Origin: Methylobacterium sp. 2A
GTDB taxonomy: Bacteria > Pseudomonadota > Alphaproteobacteria > Rhizobiales > Beijerinckiaceae
DNA length: 64,000 nucleotides
Direction: 5' to 3'
Assembly: GCF_009806555.1 (NCBI RefSeq)
Contig: NZ_VUOK01000052.1
Coordinates: 91,765 to 155,764, forward strand
The translations under genes were made by a program, and so were the position numbers. Of this stretch, positions 40,906-49,341 are shown piece after piece (the stretch's first letter is position 1; each line of letters begins with the position of its first letter). The notes beneath the pieces are model-generated. The model was not told the origin of the DNA. It saw only the letters and a list, made by a program, of their open reading frames with translations, and did no database searches.

Positions 40906-41457
40906 TCAGGACGCGCGCTGCGCGAGCGCGCGTCCGATCCCGAGCAGCAGCATGCCCGACAACTGGCGCAGGGCAGTATCGCCGTGGCGCTCCAGGGCGG
41001 TATGGGCCTGGATGCAATGGTCGGCCGCGGCGTCCAGATGCTCTGTCGGCGTCGTGTTGTCCTCCCGCGGTGACGCCCAGCGCCGGTACAGCTCGGTGAT
41101 GTCGATATAGGCCCCGCACCCGTGAAGACGCCCGGCCTCGTCGGGAGCCAGGAGGCCCTGGTCGAGGATCCAGCGGGTCTCGCCCGTCCCGGTCAGGATG
41201 CGGAACTCGATGGCCACCGGTCCGCCCACCGCGTGGAGGGCCTGGATCGTCCCGAAGACTCGCTCGCGATCCTCCGGGTGGATCCGCCCGAGGGCGACAT
41301 CGAGGGGCAGAGGCTTGCCGACCAGCCCGGGATTCCCCGCCAGCACGGATGCGGCGCCGAGGTCGAGCACGGATCGGCCGGCGGGAACATCCGTGTCCCA
41401 GGTGCCGATGAATCCCGCGGCTTGCAGGGCTGGTGCGGCCGTGGAGGCCAGTAGCAT
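40906..41457 (-). CDS. PAS domain protein
   Basis: A 183-residue protein with one PAS_3-type fold at about 12-128: GFIGTWDTDVPAG at the start, LGRIHPEDRERV, and EFRILTGTGETRWILDQG with the PAC end GCGAYIDITELYRR. A helical tail of about 50 residues ends RQLSGMLLLGIGRALAQRAS. There is no output domain, so it likely acts as a sensor partner for a kinase or cyclase. AGGGG precedes the ATG. It converges with the GlcG-like gene. Confidence 0.8.
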   Translation of the reverse strand: MLLASTAAPALQAAGFIGTWDTDVPAGRSVLDLGAASVLAGNPGLVGKPLPLDVALGRIHPEDRERVFGTIQALHAVGGPVAIEFRILTGTGETRWILDQGLLAPDEAGRLHGCGAYIDITELYRRWASPREDNTTPTEHLDAAADHCIQAHTALERHGDTALRQLSGMLLLGIGRALAQRAS

Positions 41458-41837
41458 GAGAACCCCTATCCGCCTGAGGCCGGCCCGCGTTCCGCGGCCG
41501 GATGAACCATCCGACGAGTATCTGCGGCGGCGCAGTCCGGACGGCGCAGAAGCATCAGGGCATTCGAGACGCTGATCAGGATCTCATAAACCATTGCATG
41601 GGTCAAATATTTGGCAAAAATAGAACGTCCAAAACTAAGTGCAGTTTTATACAAAAACGTATCGTCGAACTTTGGCGCCTGTCTTGGCTCTGCCCGTTGG
41701 CGCTGCCCGCCCCGTGGCGGGACCGTCCGCCGTCCTGCAGGCTCCGGACGTCCGATCCCGGTCCCGCCCTGGTGCCGATCCGGATCGCGGCCTAACCTTC
41801 GCATCCGGTACGCCTTCGACAGAGAGGCATCGCAGCC
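41458..41837. other. divergent intergenic region
   Basis: 380 bases between the PAS gene and the amidase gene. The middle (about 41575-41665) is AT-rich and probably holds promoters in both directions. A 42-codon minus-strand frame at 41466-41594 (starting MVYEILISVSNALMLLRR) ends eight bases before the PAS start, but it lacks a ribosome site and was not called as a gene. Confidence 0.4.
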
Positions 41838-43106
41838 ATGGATCGCATCAACCTCCCGCTCTCGCGGGACCGGCTCTGGGACAGCCTCATGGAACTCGCC
41901 GGGATCGGGGCGTTGCCCAACGGCGGCAACGACCGCCAGACCCTGACCGATCGGGATGCCGAGGGGCGCGCCCTGTTCCGGCGCTGGGGCGAGGCGGTGG
42001 GGCTCACCCTCACCGTCGACCGGGTCGGCAATATGGTCTTCCGCCGCCCGGGGCGGAATCCGGACCTGAAGCCGGTGGCGATCGGCAGCCATCTCGACAC
42101 CCAGCCCACCGGGGGCAAATTCGACGGCCCTCTCGGCGTGCTCGCCGGGCTCGAAATCATGCGTGCCCTGGACGAGGCCGGCCTCGAGACCGAGGCGCCG
42201 CTCCTGCTGATCAACTGGTGCAACGAGGAGGGGTCGCGCTTCCCGCCGCCGATGAGCGGCAGCGGCGTCGCCATGGGGATCGTCCCGGAGGCCGAAGTGC
42301 TGGCGACCCGGGACCTCGCGGGCCTCGTCTTCGGCGACGAATTGCGGCGGATCGGCTGGCAGGGCGAGGCCGATCCGGCGGCCCTGCGCGGGATCGGCGC
42401 CTATTTCGAGCTGCATATCGAGCAGGGCAAGCGCCTGGAGGATGCGGGCCTGACCATCGGAGTGGTCGACCGGGCGCTGGCCCAGATCTGGTACGAGATC
42501 ACCGTGCAGGGCGAGGAGGCCCATGCCGGCAGCCCCATGGACGGGCGGCGCGACGCCCTGATGGCCGCGGCGGCGCTGATCGCCTCTCTCGAAGGCATCG
42601 CGCGGGACGCGGTCGGGGCCGGCGGCGAGCGCGGGCGGGCCACCGTGGGCGTGCTGAAGGCCGAGCCGGAGAGCCGCAACATCACGCCGGGCCGGGTCTG
42701 GTTCAGCCTCGACACGCGCCACGGCGACACGGAGCAGCTGGAGGCGATGCGGGGGCGGATCCAGGCCCGGGCTGACGCCCTGGCGGCGGAGCGCGGCGTC
42801 GCGATCCGCGTCGAAGAGTTCTGGCGCGCGCCGCCGACCCCGTTCGACTCGGTGCTGGTCGACCGGATCCAGGCCGCCGCCGAGGCAAGGGGCCACGCCT
42901 GGACGCGGATGCCGACGGCGATCTACCACGATGCGGTCTACTGCGCCCGCGCGGTCCCGGCCGCCCTGGTGTTCTGCCCCTGCCATGGCGGCATCAGCCA
43001 CAACGAGGCCGAGAGCATCACGCCCGATTGGGCCGGGGCCGGTCTGGAGGTTTTGGCCGACGCGGTCCTCGCGACGGCGGGCTTGGGCGCCAGGAAGGCA
43101 GGGTGA
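41838..43106 (+). CDS. Zn-dependent amidase (N-carbamoyl-L-amino acid hydrolase/allantoate amidohydrolase family)
   Basis: A 422-residue M20-type enzyme. Metal and catalytic motifs are intact: GSHLDTQPTGGKFDGPLGV near 80-100, NWCNEEGSRF near 128, FELHIEQGKRLE near 192, the lid-domain AHAGSPMDGRRDAL, HDAVYCA (metal His) and CPCHGGISHNEAE near the C-terminus. It hydrolyses N-carbamoyl amino acids, ureidoglycolate-type compounds or beta-ureidopropionate; the substrate is not determined by sequence alone. An AGAGAGG tract lies upstream of the ATG. No hydantoinase or dihydropyrimidinase is adjacent, so the pathway cannot be fixed. Confidence 0.88.
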   Translation: MDRINLPLSRDRLWDSLMELAGIGALPNGGNDRQTLTDRDAEGRALFRRWGEAVGLTLTVDRVGNMVFRRPGRNPDLKPVAIGSHLDTQPTGGKFDGPLGVLAGLEIMRALDEAGLETEAPLLLINWCNEEGSRFPPPMSGSGVAMGIVPEAEVLATRDLAGLVFGDELRRIGWQGEADPAALRGIGAYFELHIEQGKRLEDAGLTIGVVDRALAQIWYEITVQGEEAHAGSPMDGRRDALMAAAALIASLEGIARDAVGAGGERGRATVGVLKAEPESRNITPGRVWFSLDTRHGDTEQLEAMRGRIQARADALAAERGVAIRVEEFWRAPPTPFDSVLVDRIQAAAEARGHAWTRMPTAIYHDAVYCARAVPAALVFCPCHGGISHNEAESITPDWAGAGLEVLADAVLATAGLGARKAG

Positions 43107-43115
43107 GAGACCTCA

Positions 43116-43486
43116 CTACGGTCCGGGTTTTGAGCGACGGCGCGTCAGGAGAACCGCGGTCACGAAGTGCATCTCGCGCACGGACCCGATATCCCGCGGT
43201 TCCCAGACCGTGCGCAGGGGCGTGTCCCGGCCATCAGGTGCCAACACCGTTCCCTCGAACACGACGGCCAGCATGCCGACGCGCGTCGTGGAGGGCTGCC
43301 GGACAGGTTGCCCGTCGCGTGCAGGACGAGGGCATTCGCGAGGATCGCGGGCTCGGCGGGCGTGAAGCCGAAGCGCATCAGGTACTTCGCCTTCGGGCCG
43401 CCGACCGGATGCGCCAAGTCGGTCAGGTAGCGGGAAATCTTATGCGCATCGATGTGCCATGTGACCGGCGCGCGATCATCGGTCAA
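43116..43486 (-). pseudogene. DUF6883-like protein, frameshifted
   Basis: The TTG at 43486 overlaps the stop of the DUF4926 gene. The first frame reads WHIDAHKISRYLTDLAHPVGG, KAKYLMRFGFTPAEPAILANAL, VLHATGNLSGSPP and then loses family character. One base shift later, near 43300, another frame continues with VGMLAVVFEGTVLAPDGRD and TPLRTVWEPRD...REMHFVTAVL, which is the expected second half of a DUF6883 domain, and stops at 43116. A single-base indel therefore splits it. It may be a real pseudogene, programmed frameshifting or a sequencing error. Confidence 0.65.
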
Positions 43487-43722
43487 AGGGCTGGATGCTC
43501 GACGCGGCGTATCTCATGCGGGAAGACCGAGACGAGAGCCCCGGGCGGCTCGGCGAACTCGACGACGTAGCTTTCGCCCTCGCCGTGGACGCTGACGATC
43601 GTGCCTTCACGCCCGCTCGGAATGAGCTCGCCGTCATCGCTCACGGTGTCGGCGAGCAGCACCACATCGTCGAGGTCCCGAAGGCTCGACTGCGGAACAT
43701 CCTGCTGGAATCGATAGGCCAA
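43483..43722 (-). CDS. DUF4926 domain protein
   Basis: A 79-residue protein with the DUF4926 layout: LRDLDDVVLLADTV, then GREGTIVSVHGEGESYVVEF and a hydrophobic-acidic end (VSVFPHEIRRVEHPAL). A beta-rich SH3-like fold is likely. The start is uncertain: TTG 43722 with AGGTCGG upstream is chosen, but a frame from 43827 is open. DUF4926 and DUF6883 genes are commonly found as neighbouring pairs in diverse bacteria, which suggests a toxin-antitoxin or other two-protein module. Here the partner is frameshifted. Confidence 0.65.
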   Translation of the reverse strand: MAYRFQQDVPQSSLRDLDDVVLLADTVSDDGELIPSGREGTIVSVHGEGESYVVEFAEPPGALVSVFPHEIRRVEHPAL

Positions 43723-43853
43723 CGCGACCGACCTGCCGATAGGGTAGGATGTCCGATAAGACTGGACAAGTCGGCCGCCTCCACGGGCCGCAAGGGAGGA
43801 GCCCGGGCCGATCCCGGTGTCCGGCACGCGGCTCGCAGAGGGAGGTTCCCGCC

Positions 43854-44159
43854 ATGCCCGACGACAACGTCATCCGCCCCGCCTTCGGCACGCCGCGCCG
43901 GCCTGAGCCCGCCGGGCCGGAGGCGGCCGACCAGCCGTCCCTGCGCGTTCTCGGCACGGGGGCGGGCCATCGGGTCGGCCTGATCCGGGATCCGTCCGCG
44001 CAGGAGGGCGAGGTCTTCCGGATCGTCGTTGGACTGGAGGACGAACCCGAGGTCGAGACCGTGGCGCTGCTGCCGGCCACCGCCGGCGCGGAGGAAGAGG
44101 CCGAGCGGATCGGCTTCGCGGTCCTGCGGGCCCTGGAGGTGGTCGAGGGCGCGATCTGA
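43854..44159 (+). CDS. small hypothetical protein
   Basis: A 101-residue acidic protein starting MPDDNVIRPAFGTPRRPEP. GGGAGG lies eight bases before the ATG at 43854, which is better than the upstream in-frame ATG at 43749. After a Pro-rich head, residues about 45-95 form a small mixed domain (HRVGLIRDPSAQEGEVFRIV, ALLPATAGAEEEAERIGFAVLRALE). No family is recognised. It may be co-transcribed with the SRPBCC gene 54 bases downstream. Confidence 0.65.
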   Translation: MPDDNVIRPAFGTPRRPEPAGPEAADQPSLRVLGTGAGHRVGLIRDPSAQEGEVFRIVVGLEDEPEVETVALLPATAGAEEEAERIGFAVLRALEVVEGAI

Positions 44160-44213
44160 GCCGCACCGTTTTCGGTCCAGGGGTGTTCTTCACGACAGGC
44201 GCGGGAGGGACGC

Positions 44214-44732
44214 ATGACGGTCGGCAAGAGGACTGTCGACAAGAGAACCGTCGACAAGGGGGCAGCCGGCAAGGACCGCCCGGCCGGCCGGGTCAGCAGC
44301 ACGACGATCGCGATTCCCGCCCGGGCCGGGATGGTCTGGTCGGTGCTGACGGATCTCGAATCCTATCCGGACTGGAATCCGTTCATCCGGAAGGCCGAGG
44401 GGCAGCGGCGCGCGGGCGCGCGCTGGCGCCTGGAGCTGACCCTGAACGGCCGGTCCTACCGGACGGTGTGCGTGCAGGTGACCGGCTGGGAGCCCGGCCG
44501 GTGCCTGACCTGGCGCGGCGGCATCGCGACGCCACCCCTGATCATCGGCACGCACGCGTTCCGGATCGCCGAGACCCGGCAGGGCGTCGACCTCGTCCAG
44601 GCGGAAACCTTCGCGGGCTGGCTCGCCCCCGTGCTGTTCCCCTGGCTGCGGGCCCGCATGCAGGCCCGGTTCGCCGAGATGAACGCGGCGTTGCGGGACG
44701 AGGTCGCGCGCCGGACGGCCGAGACGGCCTGA
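44214..44732 (+). CDS. SRPBCC (START/Bet v1-like) domain protein
   Basis: A 172-residue protein. Residues 1-27 carry a short near-repeat (KRTVDKRTVDKG) encoded by a small tandem DNA repeat and look disordered. From about 28 there is a Bet v1/polyketide-cyclase-like fold: IPARAGMVWSVLTDLESYPDWNPF near the start is the classic SRPBCC opening, and the long C-terminal helix is RMQARFAEMNAALRDEVARR. Such proteins bind hydrophobic ligands. GGGAGGG precedes the ATG. The cellular role is unknown. Confidence 0.8.
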   Translation: MTVGKRTVDKRTVDKGAAGKDRPAGRVSSTTIAIPARAGMVWSVLTDLESYPDWNPFIRKAEGQRRAGARWRLELTLNGRSYRTVCVQVTGWEPGRCLTWRGGIATPPLIIGTHAFRIAETRQGVDLVQAETFAGWLAPVLFPWLRARMQARFAEMNAALRDEVARRTAETA

Positions 44733-44745
44733 CCGGCGGCCCCGC

Positions 44746-44997
44746 TCAGTCGACCGGCTTCGGCTTGACGATGGGCGAGCGGGTCAGACTCTGGATCTCG
44801 CGGCCGGGCCGCCCCGCCTTCAGGGCGATCTCCGCCTCCTGCTCGAGGATGAGCTGCCGGGCCGGCTCGTCGCCGTCCAGCCCCCCCAGGATCTCCATCG
44901 GCACCCGCCGGTTCGAGGCCCGGGAGCCGTCGGTATAGACGACATCGAACATCACGAAGCCCCGCTCCTGCGGTCTCGACTTGATACGCTTGGCCAT
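44746..44997 (-). CDS. small hypothetical protein
   Basis: An 83-residue basic-then-acidic protein starting MAKRIKSRPQERGFVMFDVV. It contains YTDGSRASNRRVPMEILGGLDGDEPARQLI and ends with a Pro/Lys tail (SPIVKPKPVD). The ribosome site is weak. It lies between, and opposite to, the SRPBCC and spermidine-synthase-like genes. The short YTDGSRxSNRRVP pattern recurs in small alphaproteobacterial proteins of unknown role; no function is proposed. Confidence 0.6.
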   Translation of the reverse strand: MAKRIKSRPQERGFVMFDVVYTDGSRASNRRVPMEILGGLDGDEPARQLILEQEAEIALKAGRPGREIQSLTRSPIVKPKPVD

Positions 44998-45113
44998 AGG
45001 TGCTGATACGCCGCCGGTATTGGTCGCGGCAAGCCGCTGCGACGCGCGGGGGGCGTGCGGCGCGCAAAGGCCGCGCCCCCGCGGCACTCCCGCGCCAGAC
45101 GAGGACGCTGCCC

Positions 45114-45857
45114 GTGATACCCTGGGTTCATCTCGACACCGGATCCGTGCCCGGCGGCGGCACGCCCTTGCGCCTGATGCGGCGCGGCGACGAGTTCGCG
45201 ATCCTGGCCGATACGATCGAGCTGATGAACAACCGCCGCAGCGGCTCCGAGGTGGCGCTCGCGGCGATGACCTGCGCCCGGCTCGCCGACCGGCCCCGGG
45301 CCCGGATCCTGATCGGCGGCCTTGGCATGGGCTTCACCCTGCGGGCGGCGCTCGCGAATCTCGGCCCCGAGGCGCGGGTGGTGGTGGCCGAGCTGGTGCC
45401 GGCGGTGATCGCCTGGGCGCGGGGTCCGCTGGCGCATGTCTTCGCCGGCTGCCTGGACGATCCACGGGTCGACCTGCAGGAGGCCGACGTGAACCGCCTG
45501 ATCCAGGCGGGGCCGGAGCGCTACGACGCGATCCTGCTCGATGTCGATAACGGCCCGGAGGGCCTGATGCTCCGGTCGAACGACCGGCTCTACGACACCT
45601 GGGGCCTCAAGCGCGCCCGCTGGGCCCTGCGGCCGGGCGGGATCCTCGGCGTCTGGTCGGGGGCGCCGGACCGGAAGTTCAAGAGCCGGATGCAACGCTC
45701 CGGCTTCGCGGTGGACGAGCAGCGCGTCCATGCCAGCGGCCGGGGCAGCGGGCCCAAGCACGTGGTCTGGCTCGGGACGAAGGTCGCCAATTTCGCCGCG
45801 CCGGCTCACGATGCGCCGGCGCAGGCCGTCGCCGGCCGGGTGAGGCGGGTCCGATAG
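45114..45857 (+). CDS. spermidine-synthase-fold (aminopropyltransferase/methyltransferase-like) protein
   Basis: A 247-residue protein from GTG 45114 with GAGGA upstream. It has the SpeE-like Rossmann layout: LADTIELMNNRRSGSEVALA replaces the usual active-site opening, then ILIGGLGMGFTLRAAL (nucleoside-binding loop), VVVAELVPAVIAWARG, and AILLDVDNGPEGLMLRSNDRLYD where SpeE has its catalytic Asp loop. The N-terminal beta-hairpin domain of true spermidine synthases is short here. It may be an aminopropyltransferase or a SAM-using relative; the ornithine/arginine/lysine decarboxylase gene 370 bases downstream fits a polyamine link (inference). Confidence 0.75.
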   Translation: MIPWVHLDTGSVPGGGTPLRLMRRGDEFAILADTIELMNNRRSGSEVALAAMTCARLADRPRARILIGGLGMGFTLRAALANLGPEARVVVAELVPAVIAWARGPLAHVFAGCLDDPRVDLQEADVNRLIQAGPERYDAILLDVDNGPEGLMLRSNDRLYDTWGLKRARWALRPGGILGVWSGAPDRKFKSRMQRSGFAVDEQRVHASGRGSGPKHVVWLGTKVANFAAPAHDAPAQAVAGRVRRVR

Positions 45858-45923
45858 GTCGCCTGCTGCCGCTCACGGTCGCACCCCCTGTACCGGCGGC
45901 GCGGTCTCCCGCACATTCAGCCC

Positions 45924-46130
45924 ATGGGTGCGAATTGCGGGCATCTCTACACGGTTGAAGTCAGGCCGAGCCGGCATGATCCGGGTCGCTTCACCTGGGC
46001 GATCCGGGATCGCGGCAAGCTGGTCCGGGGCTCGTACCGTCCGCACGCCTCCGAGCACGCCGCGCGCGCCGTGGCCCTGGCCGAGGTCGAGCGGCTGATC
46101 GGGCATGACGGCCGGTCGGGCGGGGCCTGA
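45924..46130 (+). CDS. small hypothetical protein
   Basis: A 68-residue protein starting MGANCGHLYTVEVRPSRHDP with a short beta-rich part (RFTWAIRDRGKLVRGSYRPH) and a C-terminal helix (SEHAARAVALAEVERLIGH). The pattern is similar to small alphaproteobacterial proteins of unknown function. There is no good ribosome site before the ATG at 45924, so the start is uncertain. Confidence 0.5.
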   Translation: MGANCGHLYTVEVRPSRHDPGRFTWAIRDRGKLVRGSYRPHASEHAARAVALAEVERLIGHDGRSGGA

Positions 46131-46223
46131 TCCGCCGATTCCGCGCCCCGGCCCAGCGCTGTCATCCAATCGTCACGGGCCGGCCAGAAAGCCTCGCGCT
46201 GCATCCCCGGCAGAGAGGGCTCC

Positions 46224-48569
46224 ATGGACTTCCACCGTCGCTTCACGGTCCTGATGTGCACGCCGGCCTTCGATCCGGACGACCTGGAGGGCGCGCGCGT
46301 CAATCAGATCGTGGCGGCCGTGGAGAGCCGCGGCTTCGAGGTGGTGCGCGCCCGGCGGGTCGAGGACGCGGCCATCGCCGTCCAGACCGACGCGGCGGTG
46401 GGCTGCCTCGTGGTCGATTGGGGCAAGCGCGGCCTCGACGGCAAGGCCGCCGCCCTGATCGACATGATGAGGAAGCGCGGCCTGGAGATGCCGATCGTCA
46501 TCATGGTCCGCCGCAAGCGGCTGGAGGACATCCCGGTCGAGCTCCTGGACTTCATCGACGGCTACATCTTCCTCGCCGAGGAGACGCCGGAATTCATCGC
46601 CCGCGGCCTCGTCAGCCGGGTGACGCAGTACGCCGAGACGCTCAAGACCCCGTTCTTCGGCGCGCTGGTCGACTACGCCGAGAAGGGTAACCAGCTCTGG
46701 ACCTGCCCCGGCCACAACGGCGGCATCTTCTACAACCGCTCGCCGATCGGCCGGATCTTCGTCGAGCATCTGGGCGAGGCGATCTTTCGCGACGACCTCG
46801 ACAATTCGGTCCTCGATCTCGGCGACCTCCTGACCCACGAGGGTCCGGCGCTGAAGGCCCAGAAGGAGGCCGCCCGGATCTTCGGGGCGGAAAAGACCTA
46901 CTTCGTCCTCAACGGCACCTCGGCCTCCAACAAGATCGTCCTGTCCTCCCTGGTGGCGGAGGACGACCTCGTCCTGTTCGACCGCAACAACCACAAGGCG
47001 GCCCATCACGGCGCCCTGTTCCTCGGCGGCGGCATCCCGATTTTTCTGGAAACGGATCGGAATGCCTATGGGCTGATCGGCCCGATCTACCACGAGGCCC
47101 TGGACGAAACGCGGATTCGCGAAAAAATCCGCCGGAACCCGCTGGTGACCGATCCGGAGGCGTGGCGCCGGGAGCGGCCGTTCCGCGTCGCGGTGATCGA
47201 GCAATGCACCTATGACGGCACGATCTACGACGCCCAGGAGATCCTGGAGAAGATCGGCCATCTCTGCGACTACATCCTGTTCGACGAGGCCTGGGCGGGC
47301 TTCATGAAGTTCCACCCGCTCTACGCCCGCCGCTTCGCCATGGGGCTGACCGGGCTCGACGAGACCTCGCCCGGCATCGTCGCCACGCAATCGACCCACA
47401 AGCAGCTCGCGAGCTTCAGCCAGGCCTCGCAGATCCACACCCGCGACGGCCATATCCGCGGCCAGACCCGGCGGGTCGAGCACAAGCGGCTGAACGAGAG
47501 CTTTCTGGTCCACGCCTCCACGTCGCCGTTCTATCCCCTGTTCGCCTCCCTCGATGTCGGCGCCCAGATGATGAAGGGGCGCTCGGGCATGATCCTGTGG
47601 GACGACACGATCCGGCTCGGGATCGAGTGGCGCAAGAAGGTCCGGGCGATCCGGCGGGAATTCGAGGAAAACGAGCGCGATCCGGCCCGGCGCTGGTTCT
47701 TCGACCCCTTCGTGCCGGACGTGACCAAGGACGCCGACGGCGATGAGGTGCCCTGGGAGAGCGTGCCGACCGACGAACTCGCCGCCACGCCGCGCCATTG
47801 GGAGCTGAAGCCCGGCGCGCGCTGGCACGGCTTCACCCATGTGGCGCCGGGCTACGCCATCACCGACCCGAACAAGCTGACCGTGCTCACCCCGGGCTTC
47901 GACCGGAAGACGGGGGCCTATGCCGAGCACGGCGTGCCGGCACCGATCGTGGCGCAATACCTGCGTGAGAACCGGATCGTCGCCGAGAAGAACGACCTGA
48001 ACTCGCTGCTCTTCCTGCTGACCCCGGGGGTCGAATCCTCCAAGGCCGGCACGCTGATTTCGGGCCTCGTCGCCTTCAAGCGGCTCCACGACGACAACGT
48101 CCCGCTGGAGGAGGCCATGCCGGAATTCGTCGCGCGCCGGCCGAACCGCTACCGGGGCGTGCGCCTGCGCGACCTCTGCGGCGAGTTCCACGCCTTCCAC
48201 CGGGAGGCCGGCACCTCCACGCTGCAGCGGCGGCAATTCGCCCCCGAGCACCTGCCCGAGATGGTGATGCCCCCGAAGCGCGCCGCCCAGATGCTGACCC
48301 GCAACAAGGTGGATTACGTGCCGATCGCCGAGGCCGAGGGTCGGATCGCCACCACGCTGATGCTGGTCTATCCGCCGGGCATCGGCACGGTTCTGCCGGG
48401 CGAGCGGCTCGACGAGCGGGCCAAGCCCATGCTCGACTATTTCAAGATGTTCGAGGCCTCGGCCAACCTGTTCCCGGGCTTCGAGGCCGAGATCCAGGGC
48501 GTCTACCGCGAGGTCGATCCGGACGGGCGGATCCGCTTCCACACCTATGTCGTGCGCGAGGGGGCCTGA
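46224..48569 (+). CDS. Orn/Lys/Arg decarboxylase (PLP-dependent, fold I, inducible-type)
   Basis: A 781-residue protein of the large bacterial ornithine/lysine/arginine decarboxylase family. The N-terminal wing domain (residues about 1-125) is receiver-like (FTVLMCTPAF..., CLVVDWGK). The PLP domain shows TCPGHNGG near 165, VLNGTSASNKIVL near 230, LFDEAWAGFMKFHPL near 355, and the Schiff-base lysine in ATQSTHKQLASFSQAS near 395. The C-terminal domain follows with TPGVES. It makes putrescine, cadaverine or agmatine; length and motifs do not decide which. Its stop overlaps the GNAT gene start (TGATG). Confidence 0.9.
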   Translation: MDFHRRFTVLMCTPAFDPDDLEGARVNQIVAAVESRGFEVVRARRVEDAAIAVQTDAAVGCLVVDWGKRGLDGKAAALIDMMRKRGLEMPIVIMVRRKRLEDIPVELLDFIDGYIFLAEETPEFIARGLVSRVTQYAETLKTPFFGALVDYAEKGNQLWTCPGHNGGIFYNRSPIGRIFVEHLGEAIFRDDLDNSVLDLGDLLTHEGPALKAQKEAARIFGAEKTYFVLNGTSASNKIVLSSLVAEDDLVLFDRNNHKAAHHGALFLGGGIPIFLETDRNAYGLIGPIYHEALDETRIREKIRRNPLVTDPEAWRRERPFRVAVIEQCTYDGTIYDAQEILEKIGHLCDYILFDEAWAGFMKFHPLYARRFAMGLTGLDETSPGIVATQSTHKQLASFSQASQIHTRDGHIRGQTRRVEHKRLNESFLVHASTSPFYPLFASLDVGAQMMKGRSGMILWDDTIRLGIEWRKKVRAIRREFEENERDPARRWFFDPFVPDVTKDADGDEVPWESVPTDELAATPRHWELKPGARWHGFTHVAPGYAITDPNKLTVLTPGFDRKTGAYAEHGVPAPIVAQYLRENRIVAEKNDLNSLLFLLTPGVESSKAGTLISGLVAFKRLHDDNVPLEEAMPEFVARRPNRYRGVRLRDLCGEFHAFHREAGTSTLQRRQFAPEHLPEMVMPPKRAAQMLTRNKVDYVPIAEAEGRIATTLMLVYPPGIGTVLPGERLDERAKPMLDYFKMFEASANLFPGFEAEIQGVYREVDPDGRIRFHTYVVREGA

Positions 48570-49147
48570 TGGAGATCGAGGTCGAGGCCCCCGGCCCGCT
48601 CCCATCCCGGCCCTGCCCCGACATCGTCATCCGCGCCTCCTCGGACGCGGATCTCGAGGCGATGGTGGCGATCTACGAGCACCATATCGGCAAGGGCGTG
48701 GGCGATGTCGGGGCCTTCGAGGAGGCGCGTCTGCTCCCCGACGACCTGAAGCGGCGGCGCAAGTCGATGCGCAAGAAGCGCCTGCCGCATCTCGTGGCCG
48801 ATCGCGGCGGCGTGGTGGCGGGCTACGCCTACGCGGTGCCGTTCCGGAAGCGCCCGGCCTACCGCTACACGCTCAAGCACTCGATCTACGTGCATCCCGA
48901 CCACCTGCATGCCGGGATCGGCCGGCGGCTGCTGCCGGCGCTGATCGAGGCCTGCGCGGCGGGCGGCTACCGGCAGATCATCGGCTATATCGATGCCGAG
49001 AACGAGGCCTCCTTGCGCCTCCACGAGGCCTGCGGCTTCGAGCGGGTCGGCTACCTGCGGGCGGTGGCGTTCAAGTACGGCCACTGGGCCGACAGCGTGA
49101 TGGTCCAGCGGGCACTGGGCACGGGGTCGGAGGACCGGCCGGGGTAG
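48569..49147 (+). CDS. GNAT acetyltransferase (phosphinothricin acetyltransferase-like)
   Basis: A 192-residue N-acetyltransferase. From about residue 20: IRASSDADLEAMVAIYEHHI, GYAYAVPFRKRPAYRYTLKHSIYVHPDHLHAGIGRRLLPALIEACAAGG (motif A acetyl-CoA loop HAGIGRRL near 112-120), and AENEASLRLHEACGFERVG (motif B). Relatives acetylate phosphinothricin or methionine sulphoximine, but many act on amino acids or amines. The start overlaps the decarboxylase stop by one base, so the two are translationally coupled; an amine product is a plausible substrate. Confidence 0.85.
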   Translation: MEIEVEAPGPLPSRPCPDIVIRASSDADLEAMVAIYEHHIGKGVGDVGAFEEARLLPDDLKRRRKSMRKKRLPHLVADRGGVVAGYAYAVPFRKRPAYRYTLKHSIYVHPDHLHAGIGRRLLPALIEACAAGGYRQIIGYIDAENEASLRLHEACGFERVGYLRAVAFKYGHWADSVMVQRALGTGSEDRPG

Positions 49148-49221
49148 GGGACTGTTGCGCCGCTGGCGCGGCTGGTCTTTGCTGGGGCCGGTTTCCTTGG
49201 AAAAGGCAGGACGGCACCGCG

Positions 49222-49256
49222 CCTCTCCCTCCCCCGCAGAGGGGGGAGGGAGAGGC
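49222..49256. terminator. perfect GC-rich hairpin between convergent genes
   Basis: CCTCTCCCTCCCCC and its inverted copy GGGGGGAGGGAGAGG around a GCAGA loop make a very stable hairpin, located between the converging GNAT and YceI genes. The arms match the REP/BIME family seen at 14075, 17400 and 28105. There is no T-run, so it is a bidirectional stop or a transcript-end protector rather than a classical terminator (inference). Confidence 0.5.
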
Positions 49257-49341
49257 GGGGGCCTTCGTCCTGGTTCTCGAAAGCAGAGGACGCCCGCGCA
49301 ACGGCTCCGGACAGCAGCCGTCCGCGGCCGTCAGCCCGCCC

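Noticed and set aside
41466..41594. 42-codon gene upstream of the PAS gene
   Set aside because: No ribosome-binding site and no family resemblance; it may be a chance frame in the promoter region.
46131..46223. speF riboswitch upstream of the decarboxylase gene
   Set aside because: The gap is only 93 bases, too short for the roughly 400-nucleotide alphaproteobacterial speF element.
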